The position numbers and the translations under genes are program-made. Shown in pieces: positions 29,693 to 38,387 of a stretch of DNA of 64,000 nt. The first letter of the stretch is position 1. Each line of letters opens with the position of its first letter. The notes below the pieces were generated by a model. It had not been told where the DNA came from, did no database searches, and saw only the letters and a program-made list of their open reading frames with translations. Origin of the DNA: Sinorhizobium kostiense (GTDB lineage Bacteria > Pseudomonadota > Alphaproteobacteria > Rhizobiales > Rhizobiaceae). The DNA is taken from the NCBI RefSeq assembly GCF_017874595.1, contig NZ_JAGILA010000001.1:930001-994000 (forward strand), given 5' to 3'.

Positions 29693-30532
29693 ATGATGAA
29701 GACATTCGCTATCGCCGCGAGCCTCGCGGTTGCCGCGCTGGCCATGCCCGCGCAAGCGCAGCAGCCTGCGAGCAAACTCGACGAAGTGCTGGCACGCGGC
29801 CACCTGATACTCGGCACCGGCAGCACCAACGCGCCGTGGCACTTCAAAAGCGCCGAAGACAAGCTGCAGGGCTTCGACGTCGACATGGGCCGGATCATCG
29901 CCAAGGCGCTGTTCGGCGATCCGGAAAAGATCGAGTTCGTCAACCAGTCGTCGGACGCCCGCATCCCGAACATCACCACGGGCAAGGTGGATATCACCTG
30001 CCAATTCATGACAGTGACCGGCGAGCGTGCTCAGCAGATCGCCTTCACCATCCCATATTATCGCGAGGGCGTCGGCCTGATGCTGAAGGCCGATGGCAAA
30101 TATGCCGACTACGAGGCCCTCAAGGCCGGCGGCTCGTCGGTTACCATTTCGGTCCTGCAGAACGTTTATGCGGAGGACATGGTCCATGCCGCACTGCCGG
30201 AAGCAACCGTCGACCAGTACGAGTCCCAAGATCTGATCTATCAGGCGCTCGAATCCGGCCGCGCCGATGCGGCAGCGACCGACCAGTCGTCGCTTGCCTG
30301 GTACATGACGCAGAATCCGGACCGCTACAAGGACGCGGGCTATGGCTGGAACCCGCAGACCTACGCTTGCGGCGTCAAGCGGGGCGACCAGGATTGGCTG
30401 AACTTCGTCAACACGGCGCTGCACGAAGCAATGACGGGGGTCGAGTTCGACTTCTATGCCAAATCATTCAAAACCTGGTTCGGCAAGGACCTGACCCCGC
30501 CGCAGATCGGCTTCCCGGTCGAGTACAAGTAA
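29693..30532 (+). CDS. Amino-acid ABC importer, periplasmic binding protein (family 3)
   Basis: 279 residues from ATG 29693, preceded by ggggag. An in-frame ATG at 29678 is an alternative start. Signal peptide to about AQA-QQ (residue 24). The mature protein is a family-3 binding protein (LARGHLILGTGSTNAPWHFK; FDVDMGRIIAKALFGDPEKI). It begins a plus-strand module: binding protein, two permeases, ATPase, RidA, IclR. The likely ligand is a D-amino or hydroxy-amino acid, inferred from the divergent PLP enzyme. Confidence 0.9.
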   Translation: MMKTFAIAASLAVAALAMPAQAQQPASKLDEVLARGHLILGTGSTNAPWHFKSAEDKLQGFDVDMGRIIAKALFGDPEKIEFVNQSSDARIPNITTGKVDITCQFMTVTGERAQQIAFTIPYYREGVGLMLKADGKYADYEALKAGGSSVTISVLQNVYAEDMVHAALPEATVDQYESQDLIYQALESGRADAAATDQSSLAWYMTQNPDRYKDAGYGWNPQTYACGVKRGDQDWLNFVNTALHEAMTGVEFDFYAKSFKTWFGKDLTPPQIGFPVEYK

Positions 30533-30542
30533 GCCCTGTCGT

Positions 30543-30575
30543 CTGGCAGCCCCGCCTGTTGGGCGGGGCTGCCAG
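30543..30575 (+). promoter_or_regulatory. Strong stem-loop between binding-protein and permease genes
   Basis: A perfect 14-bp GC-rich stem (ctggcagccccgcc / ggcggggctgccag) with a 5-nt loop, 10 bp after the binding-protein stop and 25 bp before the first permease start. No T-tract. Likely a partial terminator or stabiliser that raises binding-protein levels, as at 2206-2238. Confidence 0.6.
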
Positions 30576-30600
30576 CTGCATCATCGGATTGGCTTCGACC

Positions 30601-31263
30601 ATGAGCTATACATTGAATTTTGCGGCGGTCTGGCGCTCGTTCGACCTTCTGCTCCAGGGACTGGCGCTCAGCCTCGGCCTCGCGGTGATCGCCATTCTCG
30701 CCGGAAGCGTGCTCGGTTTGGTCACCGCCTTCGGACTCGTTTCGAAGAGTGAAGTTCTGCGCAGACCGGCCGGCCTCTACGTCACGATCATCCGCAACAC
30801 GCCGATCCTGGTTCTCGTGCTCTTCAGCTACTTTGCGCTTCCGCAACTCGGCGTCCGTCTCGGGAAGATCGAGAGCTTCGTCCTGACGCTCGCCGTCTAT
30901 TCCGGCGCCTATCTCGCCGAAGTCTTCAGGGGCGGCCTGATCGCCGTACCCCCGGGGCAGCGCGAAGCGGGGCTGGCGATCGGTTTGACCGAGATGCAGA
31001 TCCGCACCTCGATCATCATTCCGCTGATGCTGCGCAATGTCCTGCCATCGCTCGGCAGCACCATGATCTCGCTTTTCAAGGATACTTCGCTTGCCGCCGC
31101 GATTGCCGTGCCGGAACTCACCTTCGAGGCGCGCAAGATCAATGTCGAGACCTTCCGTGTGATCGAGACCTGGATTGTCGCGAGCTGCCTCTATGTCGCA
31201 ACCTGCTCGCTGCTCGCCGCGCTGATGCGCGCCGTCGAGCGGCGCCTTGCCGTGCCGAGGTGA
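30601..31263 (+). CDS. Amino-acid ABC importer, permease 1
   Basis: 220-residue polar-amino-acid permease (LLLQGLALSLGLAVIAILAG; coupling loop EAGLAIGLTEMQIRTSIIIP). The long upstream in-frame extension is antisense-free but overlaps the binding-protein gene in another frame, so the ATG at 30601 is the real start. A GTG for the next gene overlaps its stop (GTGA). Confidence 0.88.
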   Translation: MSYTLNFAAVWRSFDLLLQGLALSLGLAVIAILAGSVLGLVTAFGLVSKSEVLRRPAGLYVTIIRNTPILVLVLFSYFALPQLGVRLGKIESFVLTLAVYSGAYLAEVFRGGLIAVPPGQREAGLAIGLTEMQIRTSIIIPLMLRNVLPSLGSTMISLFKDTSLAAAIAVPELTFEARKINVETFRVIETWIVASCLYVATCSLLAALMRAVERRLAVPR

Positions 31264-31268
31264 ACTCC

Positions 31269-31928
31269 ATGGATTTTGCCTTTCTCGACCAGCTCTGGGC
31301 GGCGCGTATTCCGCTTGTCAGGGGGCTTGGCATTTCGATCTCCATCTCGATGCTCTCGATTGCCGCTGGGACGGTGCTCGGTGTTCTGGTCGGCCTGGCG
31401 CTCACCTATGGCGTGCGGCCGCTAAAATGGCTGGTGCGCGGCTATACGGATTTCATCCGCGGCACGCCGGTGCTCGTGCTGGTTCTTGCGAGCTATTACG
31501 TCTTGAGCACTGTCGGCGTCGACCTCGGGCCGTTCCAGGCGGGCGTTCTCGCGCTGGCGGTCTTCTGCAGCTCGCATGTCGGCGAACTGGTGCGCGGGGC
31601 GCTGCAGTCGATCCCCAAGGGCCAGACTGAGGCCGCCAAGGCGATCGGGCTGACCTTCCCGCAAACCTTCGCCTATGTGCTGGGGCCGCAGGCGCTCCGC
31701 CAAGCCTTGCCCGCCTGGGTGAACACAGCGGCCGAGATGGTCAAGGCATCGACCTTGCTTTCGATCATCGGTGTGGGAGAGCTGCTCCTGAGCACGCAGG
31801 AAGTGATTTCCCGCACCTTCATGAGCCTCGAATTCTATTTCTTCGCAGGCTTCCTCTATTTCGTCATCAATTACGGCATCGAGCGCTTCGGCCGTTACGT
31901 CGAGCGCAAAACCGCCGTTCCATCGTGA
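31269..31928 (+). CDS. Amino-acid ABC importer, permease 2
   Basis: 219 residues ([20 protein letters not shown]), same family as the preceding permease, with coupling loop [24 protein letters not shown] at 31260 overlapping the previous stop is an alternative start. The two permeases probably form a heterodimer, unlike the single-permease importer of the 7-12 kb module. Confidence 0.88.
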   Translation: MDFAFLDQLWAARIPLVRGLGISISISMLSIAAGTVLGVLVGLALTYGVRPLKWLVRGYTDFIRGTPVLVLVLASYYVLSTVGVDLGPFQAGVLALAVFCSSHVGELVRGALQSIPKGQTEAAKAIGLTFPQTFAYVLGPQALRQALPAWVNTAAEMVKASTLLSIIGVGELLLSTQEVISRTFMSLEFYFFAGFLYFVINYGIERFGRYVERKTAVPS

Positions 31929-31935
31929 GGCCCCG

Positions 31936-32703
31936 ATGACCAATCTTCTTGAAATCCGCGACCTTCACAAACGCTACGGCACGGTCGAAGTCCTGAAGGG
32001 TGTCGATTGCTCCATGCGGCAGGGCGAGGTGATCAGCATCATCGGTTCCAGCGGCTCCGGCAAGACGACCATGCTTCGCTGCATCAATATGCTCGAGGAA
32101 TTCCAGGGCGGCACGATCTCGATCGACGGACAGGAAATCGGCTATGAGGCGGTGGGGGGCGTGCGCCGCCGCAAGCCGGAGCGGGAAATCGCCCGCCAGC
32201 GAGCGCTGACCGGCATGGCCTTTCAGCAGTTCAACCTGTTCCCGCACATGACGGCCGCCGGCAATGTCATGCTCGGTCTCGTCAAGGTGAAGAAGATGAG
32301 CCGCGACGAGGCAAGCGCGCTCGCGGAGAAATGGCTGAACCGGGTCGGTCTCCTTTCCCGCAAGGATCATTATCCCGGCCAGCTTTCCGGCGGCCAGCAG
32401 CAGCGCGTTGCGATTGCCCGCGCCATCGCCATGAACCCGAAGCTTATGCTCTTCGACGAGGTGACCTCCGCGCTCGACCCGGAACTCGTCAACGAGGTGC
32501 TGCAGGTGATCAAGGGCCTCGCCGACGACGGCATGAGCATGCTGATCGTCACGCACGAGATGCGATTTGCCTATGAGGTGTCGTCGCGGGTGATCTTCAT
32601 GAACCAGGGCCGGATCGGCGAGGAGGGGGACCCGCGCGAGATGTTCCTGAAACCCAAGACCGAGCGTCTGGCGGAATTCCTGAAAAATTCGACTTTCAAC
32701 TGA
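31936..32703 (+). CDS. Amino-acid ABC importer, ATP-binding subunit
   Basis: 255 residues with Walker [10 protein letters not shown] near 37-45, Q-loop [11 protein letters not shown], signature LSGGQQQR and Walker [15 protein letters not shown]. The usual proline after DE is a valine here, which is common in this subfamily. A basic insertion ([17 protein letters not shown]) precedes the Q-loop. It follows permease 2 by 7 bp. Confidence 0.92.
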   Translation: MTNLLEIRDLHKRYGTVEVLKGVDCSMRQGEVISIIGSSGSGKTTMLRCINMLEEFQGGTISIDGQEIGYEAVGGVRRRKPEREIARQRALTGMAFQQFNLFPHMTAAGNVMLGLVKVKKMSRDEASALAEKWLNRVGLLSRKDHYPGQLSGGQQQRVAIARAIAMNPKLMLFDEVTSALDPELVNEVLQVIKGLADDGMSMLIVTHEMRFAYEVSSRVIFMNQGRIGEEGDPREMFLKPKTERLAEFLKNSTFN

Positions 32704-32736
32704 CCAACCAACTGACATGAAGAAATGGAGTGACGT

Positions 32737-33120
32737 GTGACGATCAAGCGTTATGGAACGGGCGAAACCGGTGCCGGCAAACAGGCCTTGCCATTTGCGC
32801 GCGCAGTCGAAGCGAATGGCTGGCTCTATGTTTCCGGCCAGGTCGCCATGGAGGGAGGCGAGATCATCGGCGGCGGCATCATTTCGGAAAGCCGCAAGGC
32901 GATCGAGAACATGATCGCCATTCTCGATGAGGCGGGTTATGGTATCGAGGATGTCGTGCGGGTGGGCGTCTGGCTCGACGATCCGCGCGACTTCTGGACC
33001 TTCAACGGCATCTATGCGGAATATTTCGGCAAGAACCCGCCGGCCCGAGCCTGCGTGCAGTCGCGCATGATGGTCGACTGCAAGGTCGAAGTTGACTGCG
33101 TCGCCTACAAGGCTAAATGA
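32737..33120 (+). CDS. RidA-family imine deaminase
   Basis: 127 residues from a GTG start at 32737. The family strand WLYVSGQVAMEGGEI and the active-site arginine in NPPARACVQSRMM are present. Placed behind the amino-acid importer, it fits clearance of 2-aminoacrylate or imines produced by the PLP enzyme at 28475. It is distinct from the RidA protein at 11849. Confidence 0.88.
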   Translation: MTIKRYGTGETGAGKQALPFARAVEANGWLYVSGQVAMEGGEIIGGGIISESRKAIENMIAILDEAGYGIEDVVRVGVWLDDPRDFWTFNGIYAEYFGKNPPARACVQSRMMVDCKVEVDCVAYKAK

Positions 33121-33167
33121 GGTGGACCGGGCCCGCTTCTGGGCAGGCCCTCACCGGAGCATGCACG

Positions 33168-33980
33168 ATGGCGGATGAGGCAGACACGATCAATCGAAGG
33201 GCAAGGGGGCTCGATCGCGCCTTTGAAATCCTGGACTATCTGCGCCTCAAGCGCCAGCCGCTCCGGCCGAACGAGATCGCCCAGGGGATCGGGGCGCCGC
33301 GCTCGTCGGTCTATGAGCTGGTCAATCTGCTCCTCCGCCAGGGCGTAATCGAATATCGGGGCGATGACGGGCGCGTCTTCCTGGGGCGTAAGCTCTATTT
33401 CCTCGGCTCGGCCTATGCCGAGAATTTCGACCTCATCCGCGAATGCGAGCATTTGCTGGCGCGGGTCGCGGAAGAGACGCGCGAAACCGCGCAGATGTGC
33501 CAGCTCGAAGGCAACAAATACGCCGTTGTGCTGATGAACGAGGGCAGCCGGCCTTTCCGCATCTCGACCAATATAGGCGAGCCCGTTGCCATTCCGTGGA
33601 CCGCTTCCGGTCGCCTGCTCGTCGACCATATGAGCGACGAGGAGATACTGAGCTTCATTCCGGAAGAGGATTTCGTGCTGCCGAGCGGCAAGCGGCTTGA
33701 TCCGTCCGAGTTCATTGCTCAGGTTCGTCAGGCGAAAAAGGACGGCTACTTCACCTTCAACAGCATCGTCGACAGCTTCACCCATTGTTTTGCCGTGCCG
33801 GTTTGCGACGCGGACGGCATCTGTATTGCCACCCTTTGCCTTGTTGCACCGAAGGAAGACGGTTTGCGCAATCGCAGCGCCTATCTGCGCGTGCTGATCG
33901 ATGCGGCGGCGGAACTCTCCGAGAAGCTCGGCTACAGGCAGGATCGCGTGACTTCCACGCGGACTGCGGCGGGCGGTTGA
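33168..33980 (+). CDS. IclR-family transcriptional regulator
   Basis: 270 residues from ATG 33168 (MADEADTINRRARGLDRAFE). An in-frame ATG at 33117 overlaps the RidA stop but adds no family sequence. The winged helix is RPNEIAQGIGAPRSSVYELV and the effector domain has AIPWTASGRLLVDHMSDEE and FTHCFAVPVCDADGICIATL. Last gene of the module; the candidate operator is at 29641-29656. Confidence 0.9.
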   Translation: MADEADTINRRARGLDRAFEILDYLRLKRQPLRPNEIAQGIGAPRSSVYELVNLLLRQGVIEYRGDDGRVFLGRKLYFLGSAYAENFDLIRECEHLLARVAEETRETAQMCQLEGNKYAVVLMNEGSRPFRISTNIGEPVAIPWTASGRLLVDHMSDEEILSFIPEEDFVLPSGKRLDPSEFIAQVRQAKKDGYFTFNSIVDSFTHCFAVPVCDADGICIATLCLVAPKEDGLRNRSAYLRVLIDAAAELSEKLGYRQDRVTSTRTAAGG

Positions 33981-34043
33981 GGACCTTTCAACCCGTCATG
34001 CCGATATTGACACCGCCGAGCGATAGCGGGATAGCTCGCCGCG

Positions 34044-35141
34044 ATGAAGATCGCCTTTCATGCGCCGCTGAAATCTCCGGATCACCCTGTCCCGTCCGGC
34101 GACAGGCAGATGGCCCGCATGCTCATCGAAGCGCTCCGCCTGGCCGGGCACAAGGTTGATATCGCCTCGCATCTGCGCATATTTTTGCGCGATAGTTCAC
34201 AGGCCGCCTTTTCAGCCCTGCATCATGAAGCAGAGCGCGAAATCGAGCGACTTCGCGCCCTCTGGCGCCGGGACGGCCCGCCCGATGCGTGGTTCTGCTA
34301 CCATCCATACTACAAATCCCCGGACCTCATTGGTCCCCGCCTCTCGGCAGAGTTCTCCATCCCCTACCTGACTGTCGAAAGCTCCTATTCCTCCCGCCGC
34401 AATCAGGGAGCATGGAAGCTCGCGCAGGATGCGGTTGCCGCGGGTGCGCGGCAGGCCGCGGTGAATGTCTGCTTGACGCAGCGGGACCGGCAGGGGCTCG
34501 AGGCGACGATACCGGACGGCCGTTACGCGATGCTCGCGCCCTTTATCGACGTCATGCCGTTTCAGAGTTTGGGAAGAGCCGCGAGGGATGGCTTCCGGCT
34601 GATCGCGGTCGCGATGATGCGTCCAGGCGACAAGATGGACAGTTACCGCATGCTCGCGCGCGCCCTTGAACTCGTCGTCGACATGCCCTGGAGCCTGACG
34701 TTGGTCGGCGACGGTCCTGCCCGTTCGGAGGTGCAGAACGTCTTCTCCCCCCTCCCGGCGGAGCGGCTCGACTGGGCCGGAGAGAAACCCCCGCAGGCGA
34801 TCGCCGGCATGCTTGCCGGCGCCGATCTCTATGTCTGGCCCGGTTGTGGCGAGGCCTATGGCCTTTCCTATCTCGAGGCACAGGCGGCGGGCCTGCCCGT
34901 CGTTGCTCAGCGTACGGGTGGCGTGCCTGAAGTGGTCCGGGACGGCGAAACGGGGCTGCTGCCGGCGGAGGGCGATCTCGTCGCGTTCGCCGCAGCGGTC
35001 AGGCGCTTTCTCGCCGACGAGACACTCACGGCGCAGTTCGGCGAGCGGGCACGCCGTTTCGTCTTCGAAGAACGCTCGCTTTCAGCTGCCTCGCGGCGGT
35101 TGAGCGAAATTTTCGACGTTTATGTAAGGAAGATGGCATGA
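34044..35141 (+). CDS. Glycosyltransferase family 4 protein
   Basis: 365-residue GT-B fold enzyme. The N-terminal domain begins MKIAFHAPLKSPDHPVPSGD. The C-terminal domain has the nucleotide-sugar site WPGCGEAYGLSYLEAQAAGL (the E-x7-E pattern) followed by PVVAQRTGGVPEVVRDGETG. It overlaps the next gene, a polysaccharide deacetylase, by 4 bp (ATGA), so the two are co-translated and likely act on the same glycan. Sugar donor and acceptor unknown. Confidence 0.88.
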   Translation: MKIAFHAPLKSPDHPVPSGDRQMARMLIEALRLAGHKVDIASHLRIFLRDSSQAAFSALHHEAEREIERLRALWRRDGPPDAWFCYHPYYKSPDLIGPRLSAEFSIPYLTVESSYSSRRNQGAWKLAQDAVAAGARQAAVNVCLTQRDRQGLEATIPDGRYAMLAPFIDVMPFQSLGRAARDGFRLIAVAMMRPGDKMDSYRMLARALELVVDMPWSLTLVGDGPARSEVQNVFSPLPAERLDWAGEKPPQAIAGMLAGADLYVWPGCGEAYGLSYLEAQAAGLPVVAQRTGGVPEVVRDGETGLLPAEGDLVAFAAAVRRFLADETLTAQFGERARRFVFEERSLSAASRRLSEIFDVYVRKMA

Positions 35142-35908
35142 GCGGGGACTCCCTCTGGCAGCCGCTGATCGACAGGCTCGACCAGTTGCAGGACGCCGGC
35201 CAAGGCGTCAATTTCTGGCTGCGCGACGACGATGCGGTCGAACCGACGGCGGCGCTCCACCGTTTGCTCGATCTGACGGAGCGCTTCTCCGTGCCGGCGA
35301 CACTGGCGGTCATACCGGCGTATACCGACGAGCGCTTGGCGCGCTGCATTGCCGGTCGTCGCCACATCAGTGTCGCAGTCCACGGCTGGTCGCATGAAAA
35401 CCATGCCGCTCAGGGCGAAAAGCGGCAGGAGCTCGGAGCCCAACGTCCGCCCGGGGCCGTCGCCGCGGAGTTGCGCGCCGGATTTGGGCGCCTGCGTACA
35501 CTTCACGGCCCCGCCTTCGTGCCGCTTCTCGTTCCGCCATGGAACCGCATCGACCCAGGCGTGATCGCAGAGCTCGTCGAGGTCGGCTTCAGGGCGCTGT
35601 CGGTCTTCGGGCCGGAGACTGGTGACAAAGCTGCGCCCCTCCGCCAACCGGGGCTGAAGATCATCAACACGCATGTGGACGTTATGGACTGGCGCGGCAC
35701 GCGTGGCGGCCGCAACCATGGCGAACTGATCCGGGACACCCTGCGGCGACTCGATGAGGTGAATGACCGCGAGGGGGCCGTCGGCATTCTCACTCATCAC
35801 CTCGTCCACGACGAGAGCGTCTGGGTCTTCTTGTCGAAACTCTTCGAGATCACCGCGTCGCACCCAGCAAGCCGCTGGCGCAGCGTGGCCGTCCTTGGCG
35901 CGGGATGA
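35138..35908 (+). CDS. Polysaccharide deacetylase-family protein (NodB-like fold)
   Basis: 256 residues. Metal-site aspartates lie in FWLRDDDAVEPTAA, and the metal histidines in VAVHGWSHENHA (the H-x3-H pattern). The substrate-groove segment is VPPWNRIDPGVIAELV. The protein has no signal peptide, so it probably acts in the cytoplasm or on a lipid-linked precursor. It is coupled to the GT4 gene upstream. The stop codon TGA lies inside repeat copy B (35898-35946). Confidence 0.85.
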   Translation: MSGDSLWQPLIDRLDQLQDAGQGVNFWLRDDDAVEPTAALHRLLDLTERFSVPATLAVIPAYTDERLARCIAGRRHISVAVHGWSHENHAAQGEKRQELGAQRPPGAVAAELRAGFGRLRTLHGPAFVPLLVPPWNRIDPGVIAELVEVGFRALSVFGPETGDKAAPLRQPGLKIINTHVDVMDWRGTRGGRNHGELIRDTLRRLDEVNDREGAVGILTHHLVHDESVWVFLSKLFEITASHPASRWRSVAVLGAG

Positions 35909-35946
35909 GGAAAAGTGTGCGCGGTTTTCCCGCCCGCACCCCGCGC
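35898..35946. repeat. Rhizobial intergenic palindromic repeat, copy B
   Basis: Outer arms gcgcgggatg (35898-35907) and caccccgcgc (35937-35946) pair except for one mismatch. An inner stem ggaaaa / ttttcc surrounds gtgtgcgcgg. It has the same layout as copy A at 23715-23759. It lies between convergent genes and could also serve as a bidirectional terminator. The last three bases of the deacetylase gene are within it. Confidence 0.7.
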
Positions 35947-35971
35947 TGGTCTATGCCATGACGTCTTGGGA

Positions 35972-36802
35972 TTACAAGTCGATGGATTGGCCGTCGCGCG
36001 CGGCGAAGGCGCCGGGAAAGAAGGCCTGCACCTCCTGTTCCATGGCCGCAAGCGCCGCGTCCGTGCGCGACGGGTCGTGGTGGAACATCGCCAGCCGTGG
36101 AATACCGGCCGCTTTTGCCAGCCGTGAACCGTGCATTCCGGTCGAATGGCCATAGCCCCGAAAGCCTGCCATTTCCGACTCCAGATAAGTGCAATCGTAG
36201 ACCATCAGGTCCACCCCAGCGATGAAGTCGAGCAGCGCCGGGTCGAGGACGCCCGGCTCGTGTTCGGTATCATAGATGAGCGCCACCGCCCGCCCGCCCC
36301 ATTCGACCCTGTAGCCGACGCAGCCACCTGGGTGGACGAGGCTCATCGTTCGAATGGAAACATCCTTTCGGGGGGAAAGCGTATCGCCGGGCCGAAAATC
36401 AACGCAGTCCAGGCTTGCCTCGCAGATCGCCGGGCCGACCGGAAACCACGGCGGCCGCATGAATTGGTCGAGCATTTCCTTGGTCGACATATGGCCATGC
36501 AGGTGGCCGGACCAGAAGCGCACCGCCGTGCTGCATCGGTAGATCGGTTTGAAATAGGGAAGACCGATGATGTGGTCGTAGTGGGTGTGGGTGAAAAAGA
36601 CGTCGAATTTCGCAACGCCTTCCGCCATCAGCGAGAGCCCGGCCTCGCGCACGCCCGACCCGGCGTCGAAGATCAAAGCCTCGCCGCCGCATCGGACTTC
36701 GATGCAAGATGTGTTACCGCCATAGAGCAGGAATTGCTCGCCGGAAACCGGCAAGCTGCCTCTTACGCCCCAAAACTTCACGCGAAATGTGTTTTCCTGC
36801 AT
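35972..36802 (-). CDS. MBL-fold metallo-hydrolase (cyclic-phosphodiesterase-like)
   Basis: 276 residues from ATG 36802 (MQENTFRVKFWGVRGSLPVS). The upstream in-frame extension from 36874 has no homology. The metal motif HTHYDHIIGLPYF (HxHxDH) and the later LVHPGGCVGYRVEW, YDTEH and YGHST segments give the full set of ligands. The KFWGVRGS...YGGNTSCIEV start is typical of MBL proteins related to PhnP/class III cyclic-nucleotide phosphodiesterases. Proximity to cyclase-like genes at 37170 and 40194 makes a cyclic-nucleotide role attractive but unproven. Confidence 0.82.
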   Translation of the reverse strand: MQENTFRVKFWGVRGSLPVSGEQFLLYGGNTSCIEVRCGGEALIFDAGSGVREAGLSLMAEGVAKFDVFFTHTHYDHIIGLPYFKPIYRCSTAVRFWSGHLHGHMSTKEMLDQFMRPPWFPVGPAICEASLDCVDFRPGDTLSPRKDVSIRTMSLVHPGGCVGYRVEWGGRAVALIYDTEHEPGVLDPALLDFIAGVDLMVYDCTYLESEMAGFRGYGHSTGMHGSRLAKAAGIPRLAMFHHDPSRTDAALAAMEQEVQAFFPGAFAARDGQSIDL

Positions 36803-37169
36803 TCCAGATTCAGTTCCGCCCTTTCCGCTCGGCACCTTGCCCCGTGCGCGATCTAGACAAGCACAGATTATCACGGTCCTGCAATGGCATTAGAGTAGGA
36901 CGCGCTCACATAAGCTGACGGCACCGCGCTTTTGGTTGGTTTTTTCAGCAGGCACGGCTTCCTCACCCGGACCGCCCTCTTGAAGCTCCGTCGCCGCGCC
37001 CCAACATCAACGATGCCGACGCGAAAAAGGTGTGCACGCATCCGCCGCATCCCGCGCTAACGTCTTACAAGCGATCACGTTTATGATTTTGGGTCGATCC
37101 GCCTATAATCATGGCGATCTAGAGGCATCCGAGGCGGCCGACCGCCCGCCAATGAAAGGAACGGCGCTC
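36803..37169. other. Divergent intergenic region of about 365 bp
   Basis: Between the minus-strand MBL gene and the plus-strand DUF3095 gene. It contains a degenerate repeat element at 37020-37123. No coding sequence is convincing. The DUF3095 start is set by aaagga 9-14 bp upstream. Confidence 0.45.
37020..37123. repeat. Degenerate RIME-like repeat, copy C
   Basis: It has the aaaaggtgtg core and the returning arm gcatcccgcgct of the copy A/B family. A second imperfect hairpin follows: gatcacgtttatgatt (37068-37083) against ataatcatggcgatc (37110-37124). This two-palindrome layout resembles the rhizobial intergenic mosaic elements I know from Sinorhizobium. The left arm of the first palindrome is decayed. 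Confidence 0.5.
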
Positions 37170-38369
37170 ATGGCTGAGCCGGCCGACATTCAATTCTACA
37201 CCAATCTCCCGCTCTTCGACGCGTTCGAGCGGGTCGCAGACGAGGCCAATTACCGGCCGCTGCCGGGAGGGTGGCTATTGGCTGTGGCCGACATCGTCGA
37301 TTCGACGGGGGCGATCGCGGGAGGCCGATACAAGAGCGTCAACATGGCCGGTGCGAGCGTGATCTCCGCCCTGATGAATGCGCTCGACGAGCCAAACCTG
37401 CCTTTCGTCTTCGGCGGCGACGGGGCGCTTGCGGCGTTACCGGCGGCGTTGGCGGTCAGGGCGCGTGCGGCACTGGCCGCCGCCAAGACCTGGGTGGCGG
37501 AGGAGTTGGGCCTCGAACTGCGCGCCGCGCTCGTGCCGGTCGCCGATGTTCGCGCGCAGGGACTCGATATCCGCGTTGCGCGCTTCAAGGCGAGCGAGGA
37601 GGTGTCCTACGCCATGTTTTCCGGCGGTGGTGGCAGTTGGGCCGAGGCGGAAATGAAGGCGGGGCGCTACCATGTCGAAGCGGCGCCGGCCGGTACGCGG
37701 CCCGACCTGACAGGGCTTTCGTGCCGCTGGAATCCGATCGGCTCCCGGCATGGCACGATCGTCTCGATCATTGCGCTGCCCGGCGAGCGTGGCAGCGGTC
37801 CTGAATTCCAGCGCTTGATCGGTGACATCGTGGCGCTCGCCGAAGGCGAGGAGCGGGGCGGGCACCCGGTTCCGGATGAAGGTCCGCAGCCGCGGCTTTC
37901 GATCAAGGGCGTAACAATGGAATCGCGCGCATTTGCGCCGGCTTGGCGGCTGCTTGCCTGGTCTTGGATAGCGCTGCAGAGCTTCGTTTTGTTCCTGTGC
38001 TTCCGGCTTGGCTTCAATCTCGGCAGATTCGACGTCGCGCAATATAAGCGCGATCTCGCGAGCAATTCCGATTTCCGCAAATTCGACGACGGGCTTAAGA
38101 TGACACTCGACGTCAGCGCCGAGCGCCTGCGCCGGATCGAGGAGCGCCTGCGGCAGGGCGTGGAGGTGGGCATCTGCCGTTACGGGTTGCATCAGCAGGA
38201 TTCGGCCCTCATGACCTGTATCGTCCCCTCGCCGATGAGCCGCGACCACATGCACTTCATCGACGGCGCGGCCGGCGGTTACGCGATGGCCGCACGGAGC
38301 CTCAAGGCGAACTTTCCCGGGCGAATGCCGATGGAGCCGCGCGTCTTACCGGACGCGCAACGACAGTAG
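37170..38369 (+). CDS. DUF3095 protein, class III cyclase-like
   Basis: 399 residues from ATG 37170 (MAEPADIQFYTNLPLFDAFE), chosen for its ribosome-binding site; an ATG at 37152 is also in frame. DUF3095 proteins have no established function. Two motifs look like the metal sites of class III cyclases: VADIVDSTGAIAGGRYKSVN near residue 37 and FVFGGDGALAALP near 75. A hydrophobic segment (AWSWIALQSFVLFLCFRLGF) near residue 270 may be a membrane anchor. A tail with the segment CRYGLHQQDSALMTCIV follows. The gene ends 18 bp before a convergent sugar-dehydrogenase gene. Confidence 0.8.
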   Translation: MAEPADIQFYTNLPLFDAFERVADEANYRPLPGGWLLAVADIVDSTGAIAGGRYKSVNMAGASVISALMNALDEPNLPFVFGGDGALAALPAALAVRARAALAAAKTWVAEELGLELRAALVPVADVRAQGLDIRVARFKASEEVSYAMFSGGGGSWAEAEMKAGRYHVEAAPAGTRPDLTGLSCRWNPIGSRHGTIVSIIALPGERGSGPEFQRLIGDIVALAEGEERGGHPVPDEGPQPRLSIKGVTMESRAFAPAWRLLAWSWIALQSFVLFLCFRLGFNLGRFDVAQYKRDLASNSDFRKFDDGLKMTLDVSAERLRRIEERLRQGVEVGICRYGLHQQDSALMTCIVPSPMSRDHMHFIDGAAGGYAMAARSLKANFPGRMPMEPRVLPDAQRQ

Positions 38370-38387
38370 GCGCGGCCGACGCTTCGC

